The translations under genes and the position numbers were made by a program. Positions 24,245 through 33,148 of a stretch of DNA of 33,421 nt are shown here, piece by piece. Below the pieces are notes generated by a model. It saw only the letters and a list, made by a program, of their open reading frames with translations. It was not told the origin of the DNA and made no database searches. Position 1 is the first letter of the stretch, and each line of letters starts with the position of its first letter. Location: the NCBI GenBank assembly GCA_016869075.1, contig VGEY01000012.1, forward strand, positions 1-33,421, given 5' to 3'. Source of the DNA: Alphaproteobacteria bacterium. GTDB lineage: Bacteria > Pseudomonadota > Alphaproteobacteria > Paracaedibacterales > VGCI01.

Positions 24245-24293
24245 TTCATCCTCCTTAAAACAGAGAAGACTTATCTTAGGATTCTCCAGCTAC

Positions 24294-24321
24294 AATATAG
24301 TTTTTTTATGAAGAGTTTTAA
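24294..24321 (-). promoter_or_regulatory. Candidate promoter of the double-glycine peptide gene
   Basis: On the minus strand TTAAAA (24316-24321) and TATATT (24294-24299) are 16 bases apart, with the -10 matching consensus at five of six positions. The leader to the ATG would be about 43 nt and contains the strong AAGGAGG. Confidence 0.35.
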
Positions 24322-24360
24322 TGCACTAAAGGGAAAAAGTTATAGTATTCTTTAACCGCC

Positions 24361-25506
24361 TCACTTAACCAAAATTCCAATTCCAGCGGCTAAAAAAATC
24401 CAGAGTGGTTCGGGGACTTTTTTTAAGGCAAAAAGACCGCAAAATGTTACCACAAAGATTCCTATGGTTGGAAAATCTACGATAGCTTTTTTTCCTAACA
24501 GAAGGGTCGTGCCTGTGATGGTGCCGGCAACTGAAATGGTGAGGCCCTGCACAAAAGCATGGATTGCTTTATGGTGCGCAATGCGATGAAAGTGAGGTGC
24601 TAACAAGATAACGCACAAATAACAGGGGAGAAACACACCCGCGGTTGCGGCAAGAGCTCCTTTGAAGCCGGCAATAAGATATCCAATAAAAGCAACAGAC
24701 AAAACCATGGGACCGGGGGTGATCATTCCAACGCCAATAGCATCGAGAAATTGTTGTTCTGTGAGCCAATGATAATTTTGAACAACGCCTTCATGAATAA
24801 AAGGAATGATTGCATAACCACTCCCAAAAACAACTGTTCCTGCCCAGGCAAAATAAAGAAATACTTTTCCTAAAAGATGATTTTGACTCAAGCTTTCAAT
24901 GTTCAGCCAGGTAGGAAGAATGATGCTGGACAAAAAAAGAGAGCGTGGAAAAGATTTGATACTTAAGACAAATACACCGCTTAGAAGCAGAGCCCAATAC
25001 ATGGGAAGGGAAGTTGCTAGGGAGAGGATAATATTGAGAATAAATACCCCCCATAACCAATATTCCTTAGCAACAATCATTTTTGATAATTTGTAAGCAT
25101 GGCGAATGACAATGGAAATTACACAAGCAGAAACACCATAAAAGGCAGCATGTACCCATGCAACATCTCCATAGTGGGTATAAGCTATCGCTAGGGTAAG
25201 AATCATAGAAAAGGCGGGAAGAGTGAAGGCAAAAAAAGCAAGGGTTGCTCCTAGAATTCGCCCATAAAACCAGCCAATATATATAGCGAGCTGAGTTGCA
25301 ATTGGGCCTGGGCATAAGCTGGATAAGGCAAGCCCATTCAAAAAATCTTCTCTTTTCATCCACGCATACTTTTCAGTTAGATCAGTGCGCATATAACCAA
25401 CAAGGGCAAGTGGGCCTCCAAACCCAATACTGCCCAATTTCAAGAAATACTTGATTAATTTTTCAAATGTAAAAGAGGGGTGTGAAGAGGATGTATGTAA
25501 TGCCAA
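24361..25506 (-). CDS. chrA: ChrA-type chromate transporter, two-domain form
   Basis: A 381-residue inner-membrane protein with the duplicated CHR architecture. The N-terminal half has KLGSIGFGGPLALVGYM and LSSLCPGPIATQLA; the C-terminal half repeats the plan with FAWAGTVVFGSGYAIIPF and IGVGMITPGPMVLSVAF. Such proteins export chromate and possibly other oxyanions, and many are of unproven substrate. The start is a TTG at 25506 with GGGAG 7 bases ahead; no in-frame ATG exists before the first conserved block. It follows the J-domain gene by 72 bases on the same strand, and the peptide gene lies downstream. Confidence 0.92.
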   Translation of the reverse strand: MALHTSSSHPSFTFEKLIKYFLKLGSIGFGGPLALVGYMRTDLTEKYAWMKREDFLNGLALSSLCPGPIATQLAIYIGWFYGRILGATLAFFAFTLPAFSMILTLAIAYTHYGDVAWVHAAFYGVSACVISIVIRHAYKLSKMIVAKEYWLWGVFILNIILSLATSLPMYWALLLSGVFVLSIKSFPRSLFLSSIILPTWLNIESLSQNHLLGKVFLYFAWAGTVVFGSGYAIIPFIHEGVVQNYHWLTEQQFLDAIGVGMITPGPMVLSVAFIGYLIAGFKGALAATAGVFLPCYLCVILLAPHFHRIAHHKAIHAFVQGLTISVAGTITGTTLLLGKKAIVDFPTIGIFVVTFCGLFALKKVPEPLWIFLAAGIGILVK

Positions 25507-25578
25507 AAAGAGACTCCCGAAATAATTTATCTTCCTTTAGCCTAGCGTGTCAGAAAGAAAATTTTCAAGCTTCATCAC

Positions 25579-26478
25579 CTACCTCACCAAATCCATAAAA
25601 AGGGATAGAAAAATAAGAAGCATGAGGAGTTGAACAAGAAAAACACGATTGAGAAGACCCCATTGACTCTTGAGTCTTTGGGGTTTCTTTATAGGTATAG
25701 AAGCATCCAATTTTATAAGGTCATGATAAAAGTTTTCAAAGTCATTCTGAAATGCAGCACGTGTTCTCGCATCGGAAAACGTGATGGGATCAGGATAATA
25801 TAAATGAGGATTGCCCAAAAATTTACCAGCCTCAGAAAGTGCATCTTGCAGAATGGCTTTTGCTAAAACCATATTTCCAGCGTGTCTAAAATAAGAAGCT
25901 TGTTGAGCTAAAATACGGGCATTAATGTCAGGAGGGCGCTTGCCCCCTATCAAATTATTGATCAGGGCTTGGACTGACACAAGAAAAGCAATCGGAAATA
26001 TTCCCCACCACCCAAGCATCCAAGTAACCAAGCTTGCTTTAACAGAAACCAGGCAAGCACATTTCGAGCAGAGAATTTCTTCTATAGGTGTTTTTTGAAT
26101 GACCATTAAAAAACTTCTAACCTCAAAGAAAATCACATAACGCGGCTGAGCTGAAATAGCCCAACATCTGGCACATCGAACAGGCTCATGACTGGAGGGA
26201 GGATTAGCTCGGTAGGGTCGTTGAGGATGAGGTTTATGTTCTCGATAATCTGTATATGAAGAAGATAGTCCATCATATTCGGCTCGAGACTTCGGATTTT
26301 TAAGAACATTAAAAGCTTCTTGAAGAAGTTGAAATTGTCGTGTTGTATCCTTCTTGGGGTTTTTGTCTGGATGGAGCTCTTTTGCTTTGAGACGATAAGC
26401 TCTCCTAATCTCTGCATCCGAGGCATTTGGAGAGACACCTAATATAGAATAATAACCTTTACTATCGTTTTTCTTCAT
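25579..26478 (-). CDS. Membrane-associated J-domain protein with zinc ribbon
   Basis: A 299-residue co-chaperone-like protein. The J domain spans about residues 7-70 with His-Pro-Asp in ELHPDKNP, so it should stimulate a DnaK-type ATPase. A four-Cys zinc-ribbon-like segment follows (CARC near 102-105 and CSKC near 137-140). Next comes a hydrophobic segment (about 153-172) and a helical soluble part. A C-terminal membrane anchor spans about 277-297 and ends in a short LVR tail. There is no G/F region or DnaJ CxxCxGxG repeats, so it is not canonical DnaJ; a specialised membrane-tethered J protein is inferred. The gene is followed by chrA on the same strand. Confidence 0.85.
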   Translation of the reverse strand: MKKNDSKGYYSILGVSPNASDAEIRRAYRLKAKELHPDKNPKKDTTRQFQLLQEAFNVLKNPKSRAEYDGLSSSYTDYREHKPHPQRPYRANPPSSHEPVRCARCWAISAQPRYVIFFEVRSFLMVIQKTPIEEILCSKCACLVSVKASLVTWMLGWWGIFPIAFLVSVQALINNLIGGKRPPDINARILAQQASYFRHAGNMVLAKAILQDALSEAGKFLGNPHLYYPDPITFSDARTRAAFQNDFENFYHDLIKLDASIPIKKPQRLKSQWGLLNRVFLVQLLMLLIFLSLFMDLVR

Positions 26479-26639
26479 GGGTTTTCTCTTATTTAAAACC
26501 GATAGTTTGAAAAAGAAAAAAACTATGCTTTGTTATTCATTAAAATAACGAATTATTTATAGATCTTCAAGTTTCTTATTATAATAAAGGATATGGTTTT
26601 GAGAATCTAGGGTATAGAGAATAAAAATATCACGAGCCC

Positions 26640-26669
26640 TTGACAATTTGAAAAAAAGAGCCACATATC
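26640..26669 (+). promoter_or_regulatory. Candidate promoter upstream of the ABC-F gene
   Basis: A perfect TTGACA (26640-26645) is followed 18 bases later by the weak CATATC. A better -10-like TATAAG occurs at 26679-26684 but has no matching -35. The rest of 26479-26639 is AT-rich and shows nothing I can assign. Confidence 0.35.
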
Positions 26670-26701
26670 TAGAAGGCGTATAAGTGAAAAGGAAACTTGT
26701 T

Positions 26702-26728
26702 ATGTTTGGTCCTATTATCACAGGGTAG
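26702..26728 (+). CDS. Possible 8-residue leader peptide of the ABC-F gene
   Basis: AAGGA at 26689-26693 stands 8 bases before an ATG that opens MFGPIITG followed by TAG. A stable hairpin starts 4 bases after the stop. Short leader ORF then hairpin is the layout of translation-dependent attenuators upstream of several antibiotic-responsive ABC-F genes in Firmicutes. Whether it is translated here is not shown. Confidence 0.3.
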   Translation: MFGPIITG

Positions 26729-26732
26729 CGTT

Positions 26733-26759
26733 GCACACTGCTTTTATAAGCACGTGTGC
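26733..26759 (+). promoter_or_regulatory. Leader hairpin, possible attenuator, before the ABC-F gene
   Basis: Outer arms GCACAC/GTGTGC and inner arms TGCTT/AAGCA pair around a TTAT loop with a single bulged C, giving 11 base pairs. The following sequence is only moderately T-rich (TTATTTTCT), so termination strength is uncertain. It lies 99 bases before the ABC-F ATG. Confidence 0.45.
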
Positions 26760-26858
26760 CTAATTATTTTCTAATACGGTACATTCCCAAAAATTAAATA
26801 ACATGTCTTTTGCCTCATTTTTTAGGAAAGGCGCAAGGCCAAACTTGGAAATTTTGTT

Positions 26859-28487
26859 ATGATATACGTTCAAAATCTTATAAAGCGTTTAGGCGGAAAA
26901 ACAGTCTTAGATAATATAAGCTATCATTTTCCTCAAGGAGAACATATTGCTTTGGTGGGGGATAATGGGGCAGGAAAATCAACGCTCCTTAATATCCTCT
27001 GTAATTTAGATGAAGCAGACGAGGGAACCCTCATAAAGCCAAAGGGCTTGGTTTTGGGGTATTTACCTCAAGAGCCTAACCCAAATCCCGCAGAAACAAT
27101 ATTAAAAGAATGCCTTGATGGAGCCCAACGCATCAAAGCTGTTGAACATGTGCGGGACCAATATTTAAAAGAAATGGCGGAGTCCTATAGCGACGAACTT
27201 TATGAAGCTTATGAAAAAGCTGAGAATGAATTTCAAGCAATAGGGGGTTATGAGCTTGAGTCTGAGGCTAAAAAATATCTTGTAGGGTTAGGTTTTTCTA
27301 CGGAACAGTTTGAGGATTCACCTCTTGAGCTCTCAGGTGGATGGCGCATGCGCTTGGAGCTGGCAAGAATTTTGGTAAACAAACCAAACTTTCTCATCCT
27401 CGATGAGCCAACAAACCACTTGGACCTCCCAAGTTTAATATGGTTGGAGACTTATTTAAAAACGTTTGATGGAACAGTTTTGTTTGTCTCCCACGATCGG
27501 GCTTTGTTGAATCGTTTGGCGGCTATTACATTACATTTACAGCAAGGGTCTTTGACGGCTTACACAGGAAATTATGATCAGTTTGTAGCACAACGGGACT
27601 TAATCAATACGCAAACGGAAGCTCAAGCCAAAGGACTGCAGAATAAGCAAGCAGAACTTCAAAAATTCGTTGATCGTTTTGGCGCTAAAGCTTCGAAGGC
27701 AGCGCAAGCCCAAAGTCGTCAGAAAATGATTGATAAGTTGAAAGAAGAGGAGAAATCTCTGAAACTTCCTCAAGCACAGCGCGTAATTTCAGCTGATCTC
27801 AAAATTGCAAGTCCAAGTGGAAAGCAGGTCTTAAAATTAAATAAAGCAGCTGTAGGTTATTCCTCACCTGTTGCCAAAAACCTCAGTTTGTCACTTCAAA
27901 GAGGTCAGCGCGTCGCTATCATCGGTGCCAATGGTATTGGAAAATCAACTTTAGTAAAAACTCTTGCAAATTGTTTGCCCTTACTCCAAGGCGAATTGGA
28001 GTTAGGTCATAATGTCATGTTGGGCTATCACGCCCAAAATCATTTGGATAGTTTGGATGCCCAAGAAACAGCTTTGGAAAATGTTTTGCGGTCAAATACA
28101 GAACTATCTGAACAAACTGTACGCAGTTTGCTAGGTCAATTTCTCATCCAAAAAGATGAAGTTTTTAAGAAAGTAAGTGTCTTATCTGGAGGAGAAAAGA
28201 ATCGTGTAAGTTTGTGTTGTTTGCTCGCGCAACAGGCTAATTTTCTTATTTTGGATGAACCGACCAACCATTTGGACATGTCGAGTGCTGATATTTTAGC
28301 CAATACCTTGGCAGACTTTAAAGGAACGATTTTATTTGTAAGTCACGATCGCGCTTTTATTGATACTGTTGCAACGCATATTTTTGTGGTGGCAAATGCC
28401 AACCAAAGTGCATTATTTGAAGGCAAATTGAAAGATTATGAAGAAGTTGCAGAGCGCAGTGGTTTCCCAAATATTTTAAAGGCATAG
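26859..28487 (+). CDS. ABC-F ribosome-associated ATPase
   Basis: A 542-residue soluble protein with two ABC domains and no membrane spans. The first has Walker A GDNGAGKST (34-42), LSGGW (158-162) and LDEPTNHLD (181-189). A charged linker (about 245-310, Gln/Lys-rich) is the P-site tRNA-interaction motif region of ABC-F proteins. The second has GANGIGKST (356-364), LSGGE and another LDEPTNHLD. ABC-F proteins bind the ribosomal E site to resolve stalled or drug-bound ribosomes or tune translation. Without a C-terminal coiled coil it is closer in size to YbiT/EttA-type factors than Uup. The upstream leader ORF and hairpin could sense translation status. A resistance role cannot be read from sequence. 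Confidence 0.93.
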   Translation: MIYVQNLIKRLGGKTVLDNISYHFPQGEHIALVGDNGAGKSTLLNILCNLDEADEGTLIKPKGLVLGYLPQEPNPNPAETILKECLDGAQRIKAVEHVRDQYLKEMAESYSDELYEAYEKAENEFQAIGGYELESEAKKYLVGLGFSTEQFEDSPLELSGGWRMRLELARILVNKPNFLILDEPTNHLDLPSLIWLETYLKTFDGTVLFVSHDRALLNRLAAITLHLQQGSLTAYTGNYDQFVAQRDLINTQTEAQAKGLQNKQAELQKFVDRFGAKASKAAQAQSRQKMIDKLKEEEKSLKLPQAQRVISADLKIASPSGKQVLKLNKAAVGYSSPVAKNLSLSLQRGQRVAIIGANGIGKSTLVKTLANCLPLLQGELELGHNVMLGYHAQNHLDSLDAQETALENVLRSNTELSEQTVRSLLGQFLIQKDEVFKKVSVLSGGEKNRVSLCCLLAQQANFLILDEPTNHLDMSSADILANTLADFKGTILFVSHDRAFIDTVATHIFVVANANQSALFEGKLKDYEEVAERSGFPNILKA

Positions 28488-28504
28488 AGAAGGAGGGGGA
28501 ACGA

Positions 28505-31069
28505 TCAACTTTTCTGATCTATTTCATTTTGGATATATCGATAAAAGATTCTTTTTCCTCCTTCTGCTAAAAGAAGATAAGCGGCACACAGTAAGCTTAA
28601 AACACTTACAAGGGAGAGGGGCAGGGGGACGAATCCGAAAGAAGCTCCAAGGGGTGAAAAAGGAAGGACTATTCCAAAACATACAAGACCGATACTTGTA
28701 AGAGCAAGGATAGGATGAGGTCGACTTTTTAGGGGTGATAACCTTGTTCTAATAACAAAAATAACAAGGATTTGAGTTGCCAAAGATTCAACAAACCATC
28801 CAGTTTGAAATACCTTCTGAGATGCTTGAAATACATAAAGTAAAATGCCAAACGTTAGGAAGTCAAACAGGGAACTAATCGGTCCCAGCATAAACATGAA
28901 ATTTTTTATATGAGACATTTTCCATCTATGTGGTTCTTTAAGAAAAGATTTATCAACAGTATCGAGTGGGATAGCAATTTCTGATAAGTCGTACAGCAAG
29001 TTATTGAGCAGAATTTGTGTGGGTAACATGGGCAAGAATGGCAAGAAAATTGCTGCACCTGCCATGCTAATCATGTTGCCAAAATTGGAACTTGTCATCA
29101 TCATGATGTATTTCATGATGTTTCCATACGTCGTTCTTCCCTCTATGACACCGTCATAAATAACATTTAAATCTTGTTCTAAGAGAACAATATCGGCAGC
29201 ATCTTTTGCTACATCAACGGCTGAATCAACAGAAATGCTTACATTTGCATTCTTCAAAGAGGGGGCATCATTGATCCCATCTCCCATATATCCAACAATA
29301 TTTCCTTGGCTTTTTAAAAGTTTAATAATGCGCATCTTTTGTGATGGAGTTACTCTGCAAAAAATGTTTACATTTTTTATTTTTGTAAGAAGAGTGATGG
29401 GATCCATGGTTTCAAGATCGTGACCCATCAAGAGTCCAGTGATAGGGATATTAAGTTGCTGACATAGGTGCTGAGTTACTAATTCGTTATCGCCTGTGAT
29501 AATTTTAAGGTTGATCCCGCATTCATGAAGTTTTCTTAAGGCGGTAGCAGTGCTTTTTTTGGGGGGGTCAAAAAAAGTAGCAAAGCCGGCAAATGTAAGA
29601 CCACTTTCATCATGGATCACTGCTTGAGAATGATTTCTAGGAACCTCCCGCCAGGCAATGCCGAGGACACGATAACCTTGCTGACTCAAGTGCCTAATTT
29701 GATTGAGGATGTCATTTCGGCTTTGTTTTGTAAGGGTTTTTGGATGAGGTGTTTCAGGGTAGTCTTCAAAATGGGTTGAAATTTCTAAAATATCTTCAGG
29801 TGCTCCTTTGACGAGAAGAAGGCGTTTTTTATCATTATCGGCTAAGACTGAAACGCGCCTTCTTTCAAAATCGAATGGGATTTCATCTATTTTTTCCCAA
29901 TTTTCAAGGTTTATAGCATCATGTTCCAAAATTGCATCGTCAAGTGGACTTTTAAGGCCGGTTTCAAAGTAACTATTTAAATAAGCAAGCTCAAAGACAT
30001 GGGTACTTTCTTTTCCCTGAAGATCAAGATGCTGGGCAAGCTGGATTTTTGCTTCAGTGAGCGTTCCTGTTTTATCCATACAAAGAACGTCCATGCTTCC
30101 AAAGTCATGAATAGCTGACAGACGTTTTACAATTACTTTCTTATGAGACATTCGAACTGCCCCCCGCGCCAATGTAATTGAAACAACCATGGGTAAAAAT
30201 TCAGGGGCGAGGCCTACCCCTAGCGCCAAAGCAAATAGGCCTGTTTCAAACCAGGGACGATAAAAAAAGATATTTGAGAGAAAAACGAAGACAATTAGAA
30301 AAAATATAAGGCGCATAAGCAAGAGGCCAAATTGACGGGTGCCTTGTTCAAACGCTGTTGCTTGGGGTGGCTCTGTTAGGCTTGAAGCAATTTCACCCAA
30401 AGCAGCATGTTTGCCTGTGAAGCATACAATATATAATCCTTGTCCTGTTAGGATAGATGTTCCCATAAAAACCGCGTTAAGGGCACCTGTCACGGTTTTA
30501 TCTAAAGAAGGCAAATCATTGGCATTTTTTTCAACAGGATAGCTCTCACCAGTCAGAAGAGATTGATTCACAAATAAATCCTTTGCATGGAGAAGGCGCC
30601 CGTCAGCCGGAACAAGGTCTCCTCTGGTAAGAAATACAATGTCTCCAGGAACAAGATTTTCAATGGGGATCTTTTTCTTTTGATGATCTCTGAGAACGTA
30701 TGCATACAAAGAAACAGATTTCTTTAATTTTTCAGCTGCCTTATTCGCTCTAAATTCTTGGGCTGCATCAAGGGAAATGCTGATCACTACCATTGAGAAA
30801 ATTAAAACAGCGCTTTGAAAATCCTGAATGAAAGCTGAAATTAAAGCAGCCACAAGAAGTAAGATAATTAATGGGTTAAGAAATTTTGATAAAATGAGGG
30901 GGATGAATGACTTTTTGGAGTAGACTTCAAAAATATTATTCCCAAATTCTTTTTGCCGCTTCAAAGCTTGTGAATTTAATAAACCCTCGGGGGTGGCCTC
31001 AAGTTCTGAGAGGAGATCCTTAAGAGATAGACACCAAAAATGTTCTATATTCAGTTGTTTTTGAGGCAT
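28505..31069 (-). CDS. mgtA: MgtA/MgtB-type P-type magnesium-importing ATPase (P3B)
   Basis: An inner-membrane pump of about 854 residues. Numbered from the ATG at 31069, the actuator motif LLTGES is near 171-176 and the phosphorylated Asp332 is in MDKTGTLT. GDGINDAPSL forms the hinge, and MTSSNFGNMISM then PTQILLNNLLYDLSE are the membrane motifs characteristic of MgtA. Ten helices are visible. The ATG is favoured over an upstream GTG at 31108 because it does not overlap ubiG and has AAGGGA upstream, though that site is rather far (about 10-13 bases). It starts 20 bases after ubiG on the same strand. MgtA genes are often Mg2+-regulated by leaders, but no room for one exists here. Confidence 0.94.
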   Translation of the reverse strand: MPQKQLNIEHFWCLSLKDLLSELEATPEGLLNSQALKRQKEFGNNIFEVYSKKSFIPLILSKFLNPLIILLLVAALISAFIQDFQSAVLIFSMVVISISLDAAQEFRANKAAEKLKKSVSLYAYVLRDHQKKKIPIENLVPGDIVFLTRGDLVPADGRLLHAKDLFVNQSLLTGESYPVEKNANDLPSLDKTVTGALNAVFMGTSILTGQGLYIVCFTGKHAALGEIASSLTEPPQATAFEQGTRQFGLLLMRLIFFLIVFVFLSNIFFYRPWFETGLFALALGVGLAPEFLPMVVSITLARGAVRMSHKKVIVKRLSAIHDFGSMDVLCMDKTGTLTEAKIQLAQHLDLQGKESTHVFELAYLNSYFETGLKSPLDDAILEHDAINLENWEKIDEIPFDFERRRVSVLADNDKKRLLLVKGAPEDILEISTHFEDYPETPHPKTLTKQSRNDILNQIRHLSQQGYRVLGIAWREVPRNHSQAVIHDESGLTFAGFATFFDPPKKSTATALRKLHECGINLKIITGDNELVTQHLCQQLNIPITGLLMGHDLETMDPITLLTKIKNVNIFCRVTPSQKMRIIKLLKSQGNIVGYMGDGINDAPSLKNANVSISVDSAVDVAKDAADIVLLEQDLNVIYDGVIEGRTTYGNIMKYIMMMTSSNFGNMISMAGAAIFLPFLPMLPTQILLNNLLYDLSEIAIPLDTVDKSFLKEPHRWKMSHIKNFMFMLGPISSLFDFLTFGILLYVFQASQKVFQTGWFVESLATQILVIFVIRTRLSPLKSRPHPILALTSIGLVCFGIVLPFSPLGASFGFVPLPLSLVSVLSLLCAAYLLLAEGGKRIFYRYIQNEIDQKS

Positions 31070-31089
31070 TGAGTGTTCATATTCCCTTG

Positions 31090-31839
31090 CTAATCTTTGG
31101 TGGCGCACCCCATATAATTTACGTCTAAATCAGAAGATATATGCCATTTATTTTTAAATAGATTATATGATAAACCCCGCAAATTCATAAATGAAAACCC
31201 CAAGGGACGTAAGTAACTGGCGAGTTCTGCGGGACTTAAGAATTTATTCCAATCATGCGTCCCCACGGGCAGTAGCCGCATAATATATTCAGCACCGATA
31301 ATGGCAAATGCATAGGATTTCCATGTTCTATTAAGCGTTGTTAAAATAAGAGCACCTTGTGGCTTTATGAGTTCTGTACATGTTGATAAAAAGCCGGGAA
31401 CATCTGCTACATGCTCAACTATTTCAAGGGCCAAGACAACATCATAGGTTTTTTTCTGAGTAACAAGCTCCTCAGCAGAGATGCACTGATAGTCAATGGG
31501 AAGTTCCATAAGAGCAGCATGAGCCGCAGCAACTTCAATGGCTTCTTTGCTGGCATCAATGCCTGTTATTTGAGCACCCAGGCGTGTTAAGGGCTCAGCA
31601 ACCAGCCCACCCCCACATCCAATATCAAGGATTGATAAACCCTTCAGAGGGAAAGATTCCTTGCTGTTTCTTTGGAAATGAGCCGCTAAACAGTCGCGAA
31701 TATACTGAATGCGGGCGGGGTTGAGCTGATGTAAAGGTTTAAAGGGGCCATTTTCATCCCACCATTGGGAAGATATTTTGCTAAACCGTTGAATCTCTGA
31801 AACATCTATGGAAGAATGGGGGGGTGTAGTTGGAGTCAT
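31090..31839 (-). CDS. ubiG: Ubiquinone biosynthesis O-methyltransferase
   Basis: A 249-residue class I SAM-dependent methyltransferase catalysing both O-methylations in ubiquinone synthesis. IQRFSKISSQWWDENGPFKPLHQLNPARIQYI is the UbiG-specific N-terminus. LDIGCGGGLVAEPLTRLGA (71-89) is the SAM-binding motif I, followed by GIDAS with the ribose-binding Asp, and VVLALEIVEHVADVPGF is motif II/III. HDWNKFLSPAEL near 215 is typical of UbiG. It is divergent from lysC across 90 bases, a common alphaproteobacterial arrangement, and upstream of the MgtA-type gene. The Shine-Dalgarno is weak. Confidence 0.96.
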   Translation of the reverse strand: MTPTTPPHSSIDVSEIQRFSKISSQWWDENGPFKPLHQLNPARIQYIRDCLAAHFQRNSKESFPLKGLSILDIGCGGGLVAEPLTRLGAQITGIDASKEAIEVAAAHAALMELPIDYQCISAEELVTQKKTYDVVLALEIVEHVADVPGFLSTCTELIKPQGALILTTLNRTWKSYAFAIIGAEYIMRLLPVGTHDWNKFLSPAELASYLRPLGFSFMNLRGLSYNLFKNKWHISSDLDVNYMGCATKD

Positions 31840-31929
31840 CTCTTGCGTGCCAATCCTTAAAGCGTTAAGACTATTTCAAAACTCTATGAACTTAACCTAC
31901 AAGAAAGCACAAAAAATAGCGCGGGTAAA

Positions 31930-33147
31930 ATGGCACGTATAGTTCAGAAATTTGGTGGAACCTCTGTTGCGGGCATTGCGCGCTTGGAGAAGGTATCCTT
32001 AAAAATAAAGCGCGAAATTGATGCCGGACATCAAGTGGCGGTTGTGGTTTCTGCAATGGCAGGTGTTACGAATCGGTTGGTACGTTATACCCAAGCCTTG
32101 GCGGGAAATATACAAACAGCGGAATATGATGTCATAGTGGCTGCTGGGGAGCAAATAAGTTGTGGCCTTCTTGCTTTGGCATTAAGTCAAATTGGTGTGC
32201 CTGCGCGCTCACTTCTTGCTTGGCAAATTCCCATTTTAACAGATTTAACGCATGGCTCTGCACGGATCGTCCATATTGATTCAAATTGCCTGGAAGAATG
32301 TTGGTCTCAAGGTGTTACGCCTATTATTGCTGGTTTCCAGGGACTCACCCCTCAAGGACGACTTACGACCTTAGGGCGCGGGGGTTCAGATACAACCGCT
32401 GTGGCTCTTGCTGCTGCCGTAAAGGCTGATCGATGTGATATATTTACCGACGTAACAGGTGTTTATACAGCAGACCCCAGAATTGTGCCAAAAGCGCAAA
32501 AATTAAAGGAAATTAGCTATGATGAAATGTTTGAACTTGCCGCGCAAGGTGCAAAAGTTTTACAAACCCGCTCTGTTGAAACAGCAATAGAACATCAAGT
32601 GCATGTCCGTGTTCTTTCAAGTTTTTATGACGAGCCTGGAACAGACCTCATTCCCCAAGCCAAATTAAAAGATTCATTCCATGTGAGTGGGATTACACAC
32701 CGGGGAGATGAAGCACGCTTAACTCTCAAAAACATAAGCAATAATGTCCCTATTGTTGCAGATATTTTTGAAAGTCTTGCACGACAAAATATTCATCTTG
32801 ATATGATTGTTCACAACGTTTCATTGGAAGATCACTCAGATTTGACATTCACAATTATGAAAGGAGAAGTCCCCCGGGTTATAGCTGCCTTGCAGGAAAT
32901 GAAGCAAATATCTTATGAAGACTTGATCATTGACCCAAATGTTGCCAAAATTACGGTCGTTGGCGTTGGGTTACAACGGGGGATAGGTCTTGCTACTTTA
33001 ATGTTCAAAACCCTAGCCGAGATGAATGTACCTTTGCAGGTCATTTCTTGCTCTGCCATTAAAGTCAGTGTATTAGTAGATGAATCTATGGCTGAAGAAG
33101 CCGTACGTGCTCTTCACAAGGTCTATGGTTTAGATAAGGAGTTTTAG
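31930..33147 (+). CDS. lysC: Aspartate kinase
   Basis: A 405-residue enzyme phosphorylating L-aspartate at the start of the lysine/threonine/methionine and diaminopimelate pathway. The N-terminal kinase domain has KFGGTSVAG (7-15), VVSAMAGVTN and GRGGSDTTAVALAAA, then DVTGVYTADPRIV. Two C-terminal ACT domains (about 265-335 and 345-405) should give feedback control, by family knowledge by lysine and/or threonine. It is a monofunctional alphaproteobacterial length, not fused to homoserine dehydrogenase. Supplying diaminopimelate fits the presence of PBP2. The next gene starts 2 bases after its stop, so they are coupled. Confidence 0.97.
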   Translation: MARIVQKFGGTSVAGIARLEKVSLKIKREIDAGHQVAVVVSAMAGVTNRLVRYTQALAGNIQTAEYDVIVAAGEQISCGLLALALSQIGVPARSLLAWQIPILTDLTHGSARIVHIDSNCLEECWSQGVTPIIAGFQGLTPQGRLTTLGRGGSDTTAVALAAAVKADRCDIFTDVTGVYTADPRIVPKAQKLKEISYDEMFELAAQGAKVLQTRSVETAIEHQVHVRVLSSFYDEPGTDLIPQAKLKDSFHVSGITHRGDEARLTLKNISNNVPIVADIFESLARQNIHLDMIVHNVSLEDHSDLTFTIMKGEVPRVIAALQEMKQISYEDLIIDPNVAKITVVGVGLQRGIGLATLMFKTLAEMNVPLQVISCSAIKVSVLVDESMAEEAVRALHKVYGLDKEF

Positions 33148-33148
33148 G

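Noticed and set aside
28490..28565. Complementary GAAGGAGG and CCTCCTTC stretches around the ABC-F/MgtA junction
   Set aside because: The arms are about 60 bases apart and one lies within the MgtA-type coding region, so a terminator is unlikely.
31070..31108. GTG start for the MgtA-type ATPase inside ubiG
   Set aside because: It would overlap ubiG by 19 bases without a ribosome site; the ATG at 31069 has AAGGGA upstream and suits the family N-terminus.
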